Assembly (NCBI RefSeq): GCF_037038585.1
Contig: NC_092541.1
Coordinates: 2,725,445-2,789,444, forward strand
Length of the DNA stretch: 64,000 nucleotides
DNA from: Patagioenas fasciata
Lineage: Eukaryota > Chordata > Aves > Columbiformes > Columbidae
Direction: 5' to 3'
Under the pieces are notes generated by a model. That model was not told the origin of the DNA and made no database searches. It saw only the letters and a list, made by a program, of their open reading frames with translations. This document shows, piece by piece, positions 33,470-43,500 of the stretch (positions are counted from its first letter, which is position 1; each line of letters begins with the position of its first letter). The translations under genes and the position numbers were made by a program.

Positions 33470-33680
33470 GTGGCGCTGCAGGATCGCGAATGCGCAGTCC
33501 GGGAGAGGGCGTGGCATCCGGGAGAGGGCGTGGCATTCTGGAGGGGCGGGGGCAAGGCGGACAGGGCGTTACCATGTATGGTATAAGGGGCGTGGCCAGC
33601 GTGGGCAGGGCCCCGCTAGGGAGCGTCGCGCAAGAGCCGCGCTGCGGCCGCGGCGTCAGGGAGCGTCGCGCAAGAGGCGG
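33470..33680. repeat. CpG-rich segment with two short direct-repeat pairs
   Basis: GGGAGAGGGCGTGGCATYC occurs twice in tandem (about 33,500-33,539), and AGGGAGCGTCGCGCAAGAG occurs at 33618-33636 and 33658-33676 (40 bp apart). The stretch also has GGGGCGGGGGC and TATGGTATAAGGGGCG, so it could be a small promoter, but no transcript is recognisable. Confidence 0.5.
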
Positions 33681-34174
33681 CGGCGGTCCCGGGCTGGGGT
33701 GGGGGCTCCCCGGGCTGGGGACGGTCTGTAGGGTGGGGGGGTCCATAGGCTGGTGCAGCACGACCGTGGCAGGGCAGACCGTGGCCACATGTGGGTGAAA
33801 ACACCACCACTGTCCCACGGACGGGCACCCACAGGCAGATGGTGTTTGGGTGCCCAGCTGCAGTCACCCGAGGCCAAGGGGAGGGTGGGGGCTCCTCTCC
33901 GCTTTGCCCAGACCCGCACCCCAGCTGTGGGGTTCTGCAGCTTCCCATCAGCCCCAGAACACCCTGTGCCTGTCCCCACTGATCTGCGGTGCCTGCAAAT
34001 GATGAAACTGTAGAGGGCGGGGTTTAACAGAAAAACCCATAAATATCACTCTGCCTCCAAGGAACACGCACCCAAGAGCCCCCAGAGCGCGGCCTTGGTG
34101 GGTGACATGTGCACCGGGACCCCCTCACCCTGGCACAGCAGACAGAAACACAACACCAAACCAGGGAGGAAAAC

Positions 34175-34180
34175 TTTATT
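34175..34180 (-). terminator. COPZ2 polyadenylation signal (AATAAA, minus strand)
   Basis: AATAAA on the minus strand, about 100 nt after the COPZ2 stop. Confidence 0.8.
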
Positions 34181-34279
34181 TGTGGCTGGTTCTGGCTGGG
34201 AGCGAGCAGGGACCATGAACCTTCTCCTTTGTTAGCGCTTAATTTTGGCACAGGGGGGTTTGTACCTCCTTGGTGCTGC

Positions 34280-36354
34280 CTATTTGCAGCCACCACCGTC
34301 CCCTGTGTCCCTGCGCTCCGAGCTGCCTGCCAAGTAGTCGAAGAGAACGAAGCCGTACGGTGCTGGCTCCGAGGTCTGGTGGGAGAGAGAGGCAGAGGAG
34401 GTGGGAGAGGCAGAGGAAGGTGAGGAAGGTTGTGGTCCGGGGTGGCCGCACTCACCCGCAGGCTCAGCCGCTGGATCACTTGCTGGGGGTCGCTCTCCAG
34501 GATCACCCTGCGGAGCAGTGTGGTGCTGGCACCAACTCAGCGGTGCCCCCCTGGGCACAACTCCCTCCCCATCCTGGTGGCCCCCCCCCCGGGCATCGCT
34601 GCCCTGTGCCTCAGTTTCTCTCCCTGTGCATCGCCCTGGGATGAAGGCTTGAGGAAGAGCTGCTGCAATGTTGGCAGACCGGAGTGCCCAGCTCCTCCTC
34701 GGCACCCAGAAACAGGGCCTGACCCTCCCCAGCATCCCAGGGGACAACGCCCTGTCCCTGCAACCCCAGTGCTGTGGGCTGCTTCCCGCCCCCCCCAGCA
34801 GGAGCTCACCCCCTGTCCACAATCTCGTCCACCACTAGGAACATCCCCTCCATGTTGTCCAGCAGCCAGCGCTTCTCCACCTCCTTCCTGCAGGTAGGAT
34901 GTCACTACACCTGGTCACGGTCATGGGCCGGGGTCCTGTGCAAGGTGCTGGGACCCAGACACTCATATCCCAAAACAGCACCGGTCCCATCCCACGCAGG
35001 GTGCTCGAGGACAGGGGTCTCACACGATCTCCCTATGCCCTGCCTCAGTTTCCCCACCCAAAGCAGATGGATTTGGGGATGGGTGGCCCCGGGAACTCAC
35101 CGCAGGAGGTGGCCAAGGGCGTCGAGGAGACAGGTGAGCACAGCCAGGAGCATCAGCTGCAAGAGAATGGGGTGTCCGTGGGGGTGTCAGTGGGGGTGTC
35201 AGTGGGGATGCCCCCCACACCTACCTCGTTTTCCTGGCAGCCCCCCACCACGTAGAAGAAGAGGTCGACGCTGCTCCTGTAGACAACCGTGAGTCCTTCC
35301 AGGCAGGCGATCTCACCTGACAGGTGACACAGGGACACGAGGTTGTGCCAGAGGGGACACTGCTCCAAGCCTGGTGCCCCCACAGCATTAAATTCCTGAA
35401 CCCCCCACTCACCCCCCGCCCGCTGGCTCTGACTGAAGATGCTCCTCTCGAAAGCCGCCTGCTCCTTGGCCGTGGGGAAGGTGCTGTCGTAGTACTGGGG
35501 GGACATGAGAATCAGTGCTGGCAGCACAACCCCTGCGTGGGGTAGGGGGTGCTGGGGCCCCCACTGGGACCCCCCAAGGTCAGCACCAGGACCCCCTGAG
35601 ATCCCGCAGCTTAGCGGGGGGAGATGCCTGAGCTGGGGTGTGCAGGGGGGCCCTGGGCAGTGCGCCCTGGGGAAACTGAGGCGGGGGCCGGGCTGCACCT
35701 TGGCCAGGAGGCGCTGGCCGCGGCTGTCCAGGATGAGCAGCGCCTTCACCGTGAACAGCGACGGCTCCTGGGGACACGGCCGGGGGCTCAGCCCTGCGGC
35801 GGGGCCAGAGCCCCCCGGCCACCTTGGGATTCCCTGCATTCCCTCCCTTGGGGTCCCCCCAAGTCCAGGTTTTGGGGACACCCTTTGCTCCCCCACCCCC
35901 TTTGCTCCCTGTCCCCCCGTTTCTCCCTGTTCCCCCAAAATTGCTTTTCCCCATTTCCCCTCTCCTTTCCATTTCTCCCCCTGTCCCCACCCCCTTCCTC
36001 CCATCCCTGTCTCCCAGCTCCCCCAGTTTCACTCTGTCCCCCTCCCACCACCGGCCCCTTCCCCCTATTGCCCCCCTGGGTCCCCACCATTTATCCCCAT
36101 CACCCCCTGGTCTCCCCGTCCCTCCTGTTTTTCCCCCGTGTTTTTCCCGTGATTTCCCCTCCCCCTCCCGTTTTTTTCTCCCCCGTGTTTCCCCCCCTCA
36201 TGTTTTTCCTCCTGTTTTTCCCAAATTTCTCCTCCCCCGATTTCTCCCCCGTTTCTCCCCCGTCCCGCCGCGGCCGCACGAAGTTCCCGGTGGGGCAGGG
36301 GAGCCCCGTCCCGCCCCGGTCCCGTCCCGATCGCACCGGCCCCGCGGGCTCCAT
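34280..36354 (-). CDS. COPZ2: Coatomer subunit zeta-2, complete, 8 exons, 180 aa, unusual C-terminus
   Basis: Small longin-fold subunit of the COPI coat, which binds gamma-COP in retrograde Golgi-ER transport. Exons (minus, in order): 36354-36337, 35767-35699, 35494-35413, 35316-35225, 35156-35101, 34887-34810, 34507-34456, 34375-34280. MEPAGP is followed by [20 protein letters not shown], then [72 protein letters not shown] and [13 protein letters not shown], all as in zeta-COP. The short N-terminus resembles COPZ1 rather than the longer mammalian COPZ2; synteny decides the name. After VIQRLSLR the last exon encodes [20 protein letters not shown] and 11 more residues. This is unlike the conserved EQIKWSLL ending, which I found nowhere in the locus. 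Exon 1 is the least certain exon. Confidence 0.9.
35835..36265. repeat. Polypyrimidine low-complexity tract in COPZ2 intron 1
   Basis: About 430 bp of C/T on the plus strand with recurring TTTCCCCC, CTGTTTTTCCC and TTTCTCCCCC. In mammals this intron carries miR-152; no miR-152 seed or hairpin is visible here. Confidence 0.75.
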
Positions 36355-37426
36355 GGCTCCCCGGCCCCCCCGCGCTGCCGTGCCCGCCCCCCCGCCCGCT
36401 CCGCCCGGCCCGGAACCCCCCCCGGGCTCCGGCCCCACCGGGACCGGCAGGAGAAGGAACGGGGGGTCCCCGGGTGGGGGTCCCACAACCCCGTGTGCTG
36501 CTGTGGGGAAGGGAGGGACACGCGTGGCCGTGGGGGCTGTTCTCCCAGTGCCCCCCCCTCAACTCGGGTACCTCGTTTGGGAAAGGACCGACCCGGGGGA
36601 GCAATGGAGGCTGGGACCTCCGTGCACCCCAAATTATGGGGTTCAGGGAGGAGCACTCAGCAGGGAGGAACACTCAGCAATGGGGTGTGGGGGGGACACC
36701 CCTCACCCAACCTTTGCTGCCTTTAATTTGGGGTCACCCCCCTGGGTGACCAGGGGAGGTGAGGGGGGGTCCTGCCAAGCTGTGGGTTCTGCCGGGGGGT
36801 CAGTACTGAAAGCCCCAAAAGGCTTTTGCCTGCCCGAGCAGGGTGCAGTGCCGGGGCTGCCTGCCAGCGCTGCAAATAGCCCCGGGGTGGGGGGGCACAC
36901 TAAAAATAACCCCCCTGGGGCAGCCCGGCTCGGGTTGCTGGCGGGTGGCTGCCCACGGCCCCACGGAGCGCAGCGAGAGGCTTTTAGGACGCTCCCGTTC
37001 ACCTGTTTTCCATGTGGGGTGCATGGGGGGAAAGGGGAGACAGTGCTTGAATAGCACCCAAATAACGCAGCACCCCCAAATTCACAGAGGGGGACCCGCT
37101 CTGGCAATGGGGCCGTGCCCGTGGGCTCGCTGGGGCCGTCGCCGTTTCCTCAGCACATTGCGGGTTCCAGCACGCTGTGGACCGGCACCGCACCCCACAT
37201 TTCATGGGTGTTTGGTGGTTTGCTTTCCAGATGAGCAAGATGGAGCAGCTGGGGCAGAGCGAGCCCGTGACCCAAAATCGCTGGTGTCTGGGTGCTGCCA
37301 GGCTCCCCCAGCCGTGCCGGGGTGCTCTCGGGCCTCCCACTCGCAGCCTTGGGGGGTCTCCGGGTTTGGGGGGATGCGCAGCGTGTCCCCCATCTCTCAG
37401 CTGTGCAGCGAGCTTGGTCCTTGCCC

Positions 37427-37488
37427 AGCGTGGGCTCCCACACCCCGCTGGGAAACCTCACCCTCTGCGAGGTGTGGGAGCCCACGCT
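37427..37488. repeat. Inverted repeat: perfect 18-bp arms, 26-nt loop
   Basis: AGCGTGGGCTCCCACACC (37427-37444) is the exact reverse complement of 37471-37488. It is hairpin-sized but the stem is too short for a typical pre-miRNA. Confidence 0.85.
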
Positions 37489-37840
37489 TGTTTCCCACTT
37501 CTTTTTTTCCAGATGAACTATTGTCTCTGGCATCCTGTTTATCCCGGCGAGTTTCTGGGGCAGGGAAGAGGGTGTCTGGTTTTGGCAGCTGCGGCGCGGC
37601 AGGAATCGCAGGCAGGGCTGGTGCTGCCCACACTCACACCTGCGGGGCCCCTCGCCCTGCGGGCACCGGCGTTGATTTGGGTGGGAAGCTCGTGCTGATC
37701 ACCGGGGAAGGGAAACATAACCTGCTCAGGTCCTTGGGCACATGGGGAGGTGGGTGGGCTGAGCTGCAGCCTTGATGTCCCCTCTGCCAGCTGGTTTCTC
37801 TCTCAAAAGGCATCGAATGTCGAGAACGCGGTTGCTCAGC

Positions 37841-38160
37841 CATAGAATCATAGAAACATTTCAGCTGGAAGAGACCCTGAGGATCATGGACTCCAACCAT
37901 AATCTAAGCCAACTCCAGCACTAACCCGTGTGCCTGAAAACCTCGTCTAAACGCCTTTTAAACCTCTCCAGGGATGGTGACTCCAGCACTGCCCTGGGCA
38001 GCCTGTTCCAATGCCCCACAGCCCTTTGGGGAAGAAATTGTTCCCCAGATCCAACCTCAACCTCCCCCGGCACAACTTGAGGCCGTTTCCTCTCGTCCTA
38101 TCACTTGCTACTTAGGAACAGAGACCAACCCCCCTCCGTGCTCCAACCTCCGTTCCGGTC
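37841..38160 (-). mobile_element. CR1 LINE 3' fragment upstream of NFE2L1
   Basis: Reverse-oriented CR1 beginning with the 3' tail repeats CATAGAATCATAGAAACATT and continuing through GGAAGAGACCCTGAGGATCA, GCCCTGGGCAGCCTGTTCCA and GAGGCCGTTTCCTCTCGTCC. The 3' end is complete and the 5' end truncated. Confidence 0.95.
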
Positions 38161-38789
38161 AAACTTAAACGTGCCCGTGGGTCCCCCCGTGACCAGCAGT
38201 GGCGCTCGTGGGATGATCCGGGGCTGTGTGACCGTTCTGGGCTGACAGGTGACGGCCAAGACGGGTGGATGGTCCGTGACACGTGGCTGTGGGCAGCTCT
38301 GTGCGGCAGGACCCCCATCCTGCTCCCAGCGCCCCCCGCCGGGTCTCCCCGCGGCTCCGGCCAGCGCAGGGCTGGGGTCCCCTCTGTGCCGCAGCCACCG
38401 GCGCCTCCAGCAGCTTCGCCCAGCCCAGCCCCGGGTGTGGCGAGCAGGGCCATGCCGACCGGGCAGCGCGGAATTAAAGACTTTTAATTAACGAAGGGCT
38501 GGAGCGATGGAGAAAGGAAAGCACAGGGCGAGTGGGCACTGCCCTGGCTACGCTCCCAGCCCCGCCGCTGACTCATGGGGACCCAGGGCTCAGCCCTTCC
38601 AGCTGCAGGTGGCTGCGGCGGCTCCCGCGCCTGCACGGGGCCTGGGAGGTGCCAGGGCTGCGGGCAGTGCCTTGGGGGAACAGGGCCTGTGGGGTGATGG
38701 AGGCTCCGCCATGGCGGCCCAAGCCTCGCCCTGCGCTGGGCATGGGGCACCCGCTGCCATGGCAACAGCCCCGGGGCGGTGTCCCGACG

Positions 38790-39400
38790 CTGCAGGGATT
38801 GGTGCACGCCGCTGCCACTCAAGCGCCCAGACGGACGGCTGGCTCCTGCGCGTCGTCTCATTGGTAGCTGCCGCTGTCGCTCGGCGGGGATCTCGCGTTC
38901 CATTGGGCTGGTGCCTTGTCACTCAATCTCTGAGGGGGGCGGGTCGCATTGGCTGACTTCTCCTCTCTGATTGGCTCAGCGCGCGACCGCCGGGCCAAGC
39001 ACGAGGTCCAGCGGCGCTGCCCGCGCGCCGATTGGCCGCTCAGCCTGCCTATCTGAGCGGCGCCGGGGGCGGGAGCAACACCTCACCGCCGCCTCCCATT
39101 GGGCCGCCGCTTTGTCCCGCCTCCTTTTTCCGGGCGCCGATTGGCGGCGGCGCCGCGCGAGGCGGGAGGGGGGAGGTGGTTGGCCAGGGCGGGGAGCGGG
39201 AGCGGGACCGGCGGCGGCGGCGGGGCCGGGACCGACACCGAGCGGCGGCGGCGAGCGGGTAGCGGCGGGCGGCGGCGCGGAGCGGCGGGCGGAGGGGCCG
39301 CGGCGGCGGTTGCGGCGCGGGGGGGTGCGGGCCGGGCCGGGCCGAGGGGCGGGCGGCGCTGAGGGGACGGCGAGGCCGCGCGGGGGGGCGGGTCACGAGG
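38790..39400 (+). promoter_or_regulatory. NFE2L1 main promoter with eight same-orientation CCAAT boxes
   Basis: ATTGG (reverse CCAAT) at 38798, 38860, 38902, 38948, 38970, 39031, 39098 and 39140, all on one strand over 347 bp, followed by a dense CpG island (39,180-39,700) where transcription probably starts. No TATA box. Non-coding exon 1 should end inside or after the island. Confidence 0.75.
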
Positions 39401-39668
39401 CGCGGGGGGGTCTTAAAGGGCCCGGGGCGGGAGCGCGGGGTTGGGGGGCGGCACATGGGCCCGATCGGCAGCGCCGGGAACCCCCGCGCCGGGAGAACGG
39501 GCAGCGCCGGGGCCTGGCGGCTCCTCCCGGGCAGCGGGAGCCGCCCCGGCGGGCTGGGGGCGGCCCGGGAAGGTCGGGCCGGGGCCGCGGCGGGAGGGGC
39601 GAGCCCGGGGCTTCCCCGGGCGGGGATGTTTTGGTGCCCGCGGAAAAGCCCCTGACGGGTTTTTGTAG

Positions 39669-40189
39669 AGCCGCTGGAAACTGGGCTAAGGAGTGAAAGG
39701 GAGTCGGAGGCGGATTCCTTCAGAGAGAGGGGAAGTTGACGCACCGGCCTAAGAATAGCTCAGGGAGGGGAAGTATGGACAATATTGTCACCCAAGGTAA
39801 CCGCGTGTGTCTCTGTGCCTGCCCGGCTTGTCCCAGGAAAATCGGCCTTTCGGGCAAAGCTCGCTCGGCTTTTCGGGGCCCCCGCGCGTGGGGAAGGCGC
39901 CGTTCCGCGGGTGGCAGCTCCGTGCGCGGCGCCCAGGGTGGTGCCTCGCCCGCGCGTTATCGCCTTTGCTCTCCGGTTGTGTTTCAGCTGCTGATGAAAC
40001 TCCAGCCAGAAGCGGGGGAGTCGTTGGACCTTCCCATGATCGGGACCTTTGACTCGTAGAAGGCTCCTCCGAGAAGCCGGGCAGAGCAGAGGAGGAAGGA
40101 GCCGCCGGTGGTCGGGGGTTCAGGCCCTGTCCTGCAGCGTGGGGAGTCGGGGGGCCAGAGCAACCTGCTGTATGTGGAGTTTTCGGACA
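39669..40189 (+). other. Candidate NFE2L1 5' UTR exons
   Basis: Two segments have splice-like borders: 39669-39796 (TTTTTGTAG acceptor, CAAG|GTAACC donor) and 39988-40189 (TGTGTTTCAG acceptor, GTGAGTC donor). Both would be non-coding. They may be alternative leaders, or chance; neither is supported by homology. Confidence 0.3.
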
Positions 40190-40599
40190 GTGAGTCACAT
40201 GGATTTTTACGTAGCCGCGTGGTTTGTGTTCCAAAACAGTTCTGAAGAAGAGGAAAGGGCAGGAGGGGGTGGAGGCTGTGTCGATGGGGAGGGTTTGTTG
40301 CTTCTCGAGTTTTAAATCTTGACTTACACTCTGCTGGCTGACCAGTGAGTTTAGAACTTGAGAAGGAAAACAAAGCCCTCCTGAACCCGAAGTCTTGAAC
40401 ATTCTTTAGACTTTTATCCCGTTGTTTAGTGATAACCTGAACTCTGAAGTCATTGCTTTATTTTGTTTGTTTGAAAGTGGGGCAGAGGAAAGACAAACCC
40501 AACCAACCTGTTGTGTGGAGAATTCATCTGACGCCGTTTTTTTTTTTTTTTGTTTAATTCTCAAACCCTCCACCCGTTTTCTTTTCTCCTCTGCCAGAA

Positions 40600-43500
40600 A
40601 TGCTTTCTCTGAAGAAATACTTCACTGAAGGCCTCATCCAGTTCACCATTCTCCTCAGCTTGATCGGCGTTCGCGTGGACGTGGACACCTACCTGAACTC
40701 ACAGCTCCCCCCTCTCCGGGAGATCATTCTTGGCCAGAGCTCTGCTTACACCCAGACCCAGTTTCACAACCTGCGCAACACCTTGGACGGCTATGGCATC
40801 CACCCAAAAAGCGTAGACCTGGACTATTACTTCACCGCCCGCAGGCTGCTCAACCAGGTGAGGGCCCTGGACAGGTTTCAGGTCCCCAGCACCGAGGTCA
40901 ACGCGTGGCTGGTGCACAGAGACCCCGAGGGCTCCGTCCCCGGCAGCCAGCCCAGCGCCGGCATCACCCTCGAGAATGGCGGCGGATTGCAGGATGGGAG
41001 CAGCCCCGACAGCGGCGTGAGGGAGAGTGGGGCCGAGCAAGGCTTTGGGGAAGAACTGGAAGATTTGGGAGCGGTGGCTGCGCCGGTGAACGGAGATCTG
41101 ACCAAGGAGGTAGGCAGGAGATACTTTTGCCTGTGGCGGGGGGAAAAGGGAGCGCTCACCCTCTGGGATCCGTCCGAGGGAGCGGGACTCTGCACGTTTA
41201 GCGCTTGGGAACAGCGGGTTCCCACTTGGGAACGGTCTAATGCTAAATGATGGTTCAGTTAGAGGCTCCAGGGGTATGTGTGGGGTGGTTTTTCCTTTTT
41301 GTTTGCTTTATTATTGGTCTGAAAGTAATAACGAGAGGAGGGGGAGGGGATTGGGGTCAGTGTTTCAACCTGTGCGTGTAACTCGGTGTTGTGAAACCGG
41401 TAAGAGGAGGCTGGGAAACCAGCCGGGCGTTGGGTAACAGGCTCGTCCGCGGGGCCGAGCGGGCGGTTGGTTCCTGGGCTCTGGAGCGGCTCCAGCAGAG
41501 ATGTTTATTGCCGGGTTTTCATCGCAGGCAGGCGGGGAGAGGTGAACTGGAAAGCGGGTTTATTTTCCCTGCACAAGCACAACCTTTTGGGCGGCTGTGA
41601 TGCAACACGGGGCCCCGGGAGCCTCCGCTCTCGTTCCTTTTTGGCACCGCTCTCTTTGTCATGGCACGCTCGGCGTCTCCCTGGCCGCGCCGGGGGGGAC
41701 GTTAGCGCCGATTCGCAACGTCGGCTCCTTCCAGCGTCACTCTCGCGTCTCGTAAATTGTTTTTTCGGGTGAGCCGCTGAGGCGTCTGGGCGCGGAAAGA
41801 GCCGAATTCGGCCGCTGCCACCCCTGTCCCCGCAGCGAGGGGCGGGCAGCTGTCGCGGATGCCTGAGGCTTTTGTCATGTGGAACGGGCCGAGGGGAGCG
41901 GCGTGAACGCGTGCACGCCCGGGAGACAAAGGTGATGGTGGTTCCGGGGCCGGTGTCGGTGCCCGAACAGTGGGACGGTGCCTCAGCCGTGCCCGCGGGG
42001 ATCTGGTACCTCTGAAAGAGCCAAAACCCCACTTGGGTTCTGCAACGGTGCGCTTGGAGGTGTCGGTGAGGGGAGTTTTGCTCTGAGGGTCATGGAACAT
42101 GAGGAAAATGGTCTCAAATTTGGCTTTTTGGCTGATAATTGTGAGGGGTCACTCCCCATCTTGGGAATGGGGAGGAATTTGGTGAAATGTCTCATACAAG
42201 GTCACGTCCGGCCCCTGGGAGACTTTGCTGCCCGGCCCTGAGTCTGGTGGAGGGTGTGGGGCCTGGGGAGCCTTTCCAGCCTGGGACAGAGCAGACTTTG
42301 GTGAGAAACGCTGCAGATTTGGGTGGCCAGAGGCCACTAACTCTGCCGTTTTTCAGAGGCCTCTTTATTTCTGCTTTAAACCCAGTCCTGCTGGAGATGC
42401 TGTCACTGCAAACCCACCCAGCTGGGGCTGGACGTGCCGGGGGTGAAACCCCCGGGTGGGAAACGCTCCCCGCGCTGGGGGATCCGGGGCTGCGCCGTCC
42501 CCAATCCCGGTTCTCCAGGCGTCCGTGAGCTTCCGCACGTCCCTATTTCCCATCTTTTCCCCCCAAAGCCCTGGTTTGGACAGGAGGGGGCGGGTGTTAT
42601 TGCGCCCACGAGGTGCGATGTTCAGTCTGGGGCACAGCGCCAGGAATCCCCGTCTGCCCGTGTCACACGTCACCTTGTCACCGCTGTCACACCGCCACAT
42701 CCCCCTGCCGCCCCCCCGGGGCCGCCAGGACCCCTCTTGCTGCTGCTGTGACGCTTCAAAGCACCCAGTCTGGTTTCAAAGCGTTACCCCAGGGGGGTGG
42801 TTTTATTTTTTTGGGGGGTTTCTTGTATATTTGGCTGTATCCATGCTGGGGACGCCGCATGAGCCGCAGCTCCCGCCGCAGCCGCCTCTGGAAGCACCTG
42901 CAGGCTCCATCCCCCCCGCCCCGTTCGTTAGCAGACAGGGATAATTTGCAGACAGCTTTAGGGTCGGGCTTTGCCTCTTTTTTTCCCCACTTCTCCTGGG
43001 AGTTAAAATCTTGCAACTCCCGGCGGGCCCAGCGCGACCTTGCTGGGGGAATACGGCTGTTATTAATAATTTTAGGAGCCGGAGCTCGCCCTGGGGTGCG
43101 GGGGCTGCAGCCGCCACCTTGGGGACCATCCAAAATGAGGAATTATTATGTATTTTTCTAGTTTTTTCCTCGTTATCCTAAGGACGAGGCTCGGGCTGGT
43201 CCCCGGGACGCTGCTCTGCAGCATTGGGGGTGGGGAGGGCGGGCGGCTCCACCACCCGGTGCCGTTTCCACAACACGAGGATAAAAATACGCGGCCGCCA
43301 GACATGTGATGAGCTGCCGGTGCTCAGTCTTGGCCCGGGGCGCCGCACCGGGGCTGGGGGGATCCCCTTACACTTGGCCTCGCCGCTCCAGCTTCCCGGG
43401 AGAACCGTGCCCGGTGCCGGGGGGTGGGTTTGCGGGTGAGGAGCAAGCGGGGGCTGCACGGGTAGGGGGGGGCGCGCCCGCTGCGGGGCGGGGGTCCCGG

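Larger units (their letters stand above)
28400..34170. other. CDK5RAP3-COPZ2 intergenic region
   Basis: About 5.8 kb between two convergent genes with no recognised coding exon. It holds motif islands (28,646-28,850; 29,455-29,655; 30,490-30,606), a promoter-like cassette (28,941-29,059), C/T-rich low-complexity sequence near 30,730-30,850 and a CpG-rich segment with short direct repeats (33,470-33,680). Confidence 0.6.
36360..38790. other. COPZ2-NFE2L1 divergent intergenic region
   Basis: No gene recognised. It contains a hairpin (37,427-37,488), one CR1 fragment and a TGAGTCAGC motif (CNC-sMaf type, reverse strand, 38567-38575). Non-coding exons of either neighbour could lie here. Confidence 0.5.

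Noticed and set aside
37177-37698. Possible exons (TTTCCAG|ATGAGCAAG and TTTCCAG|ATGAACTAT) upstream of NFE2L1
   Set aside because: Two acceptor-like sites precede ATGs, but the frames resemble no protein and lack convincing donors; treated as intergenic.
39736-40059. 107-aa frame before the NFE2L1 start
   Set aside because: Spans a probable donor at 39797 and is not NFE2L1-like; more likely 5' UTR or intron.
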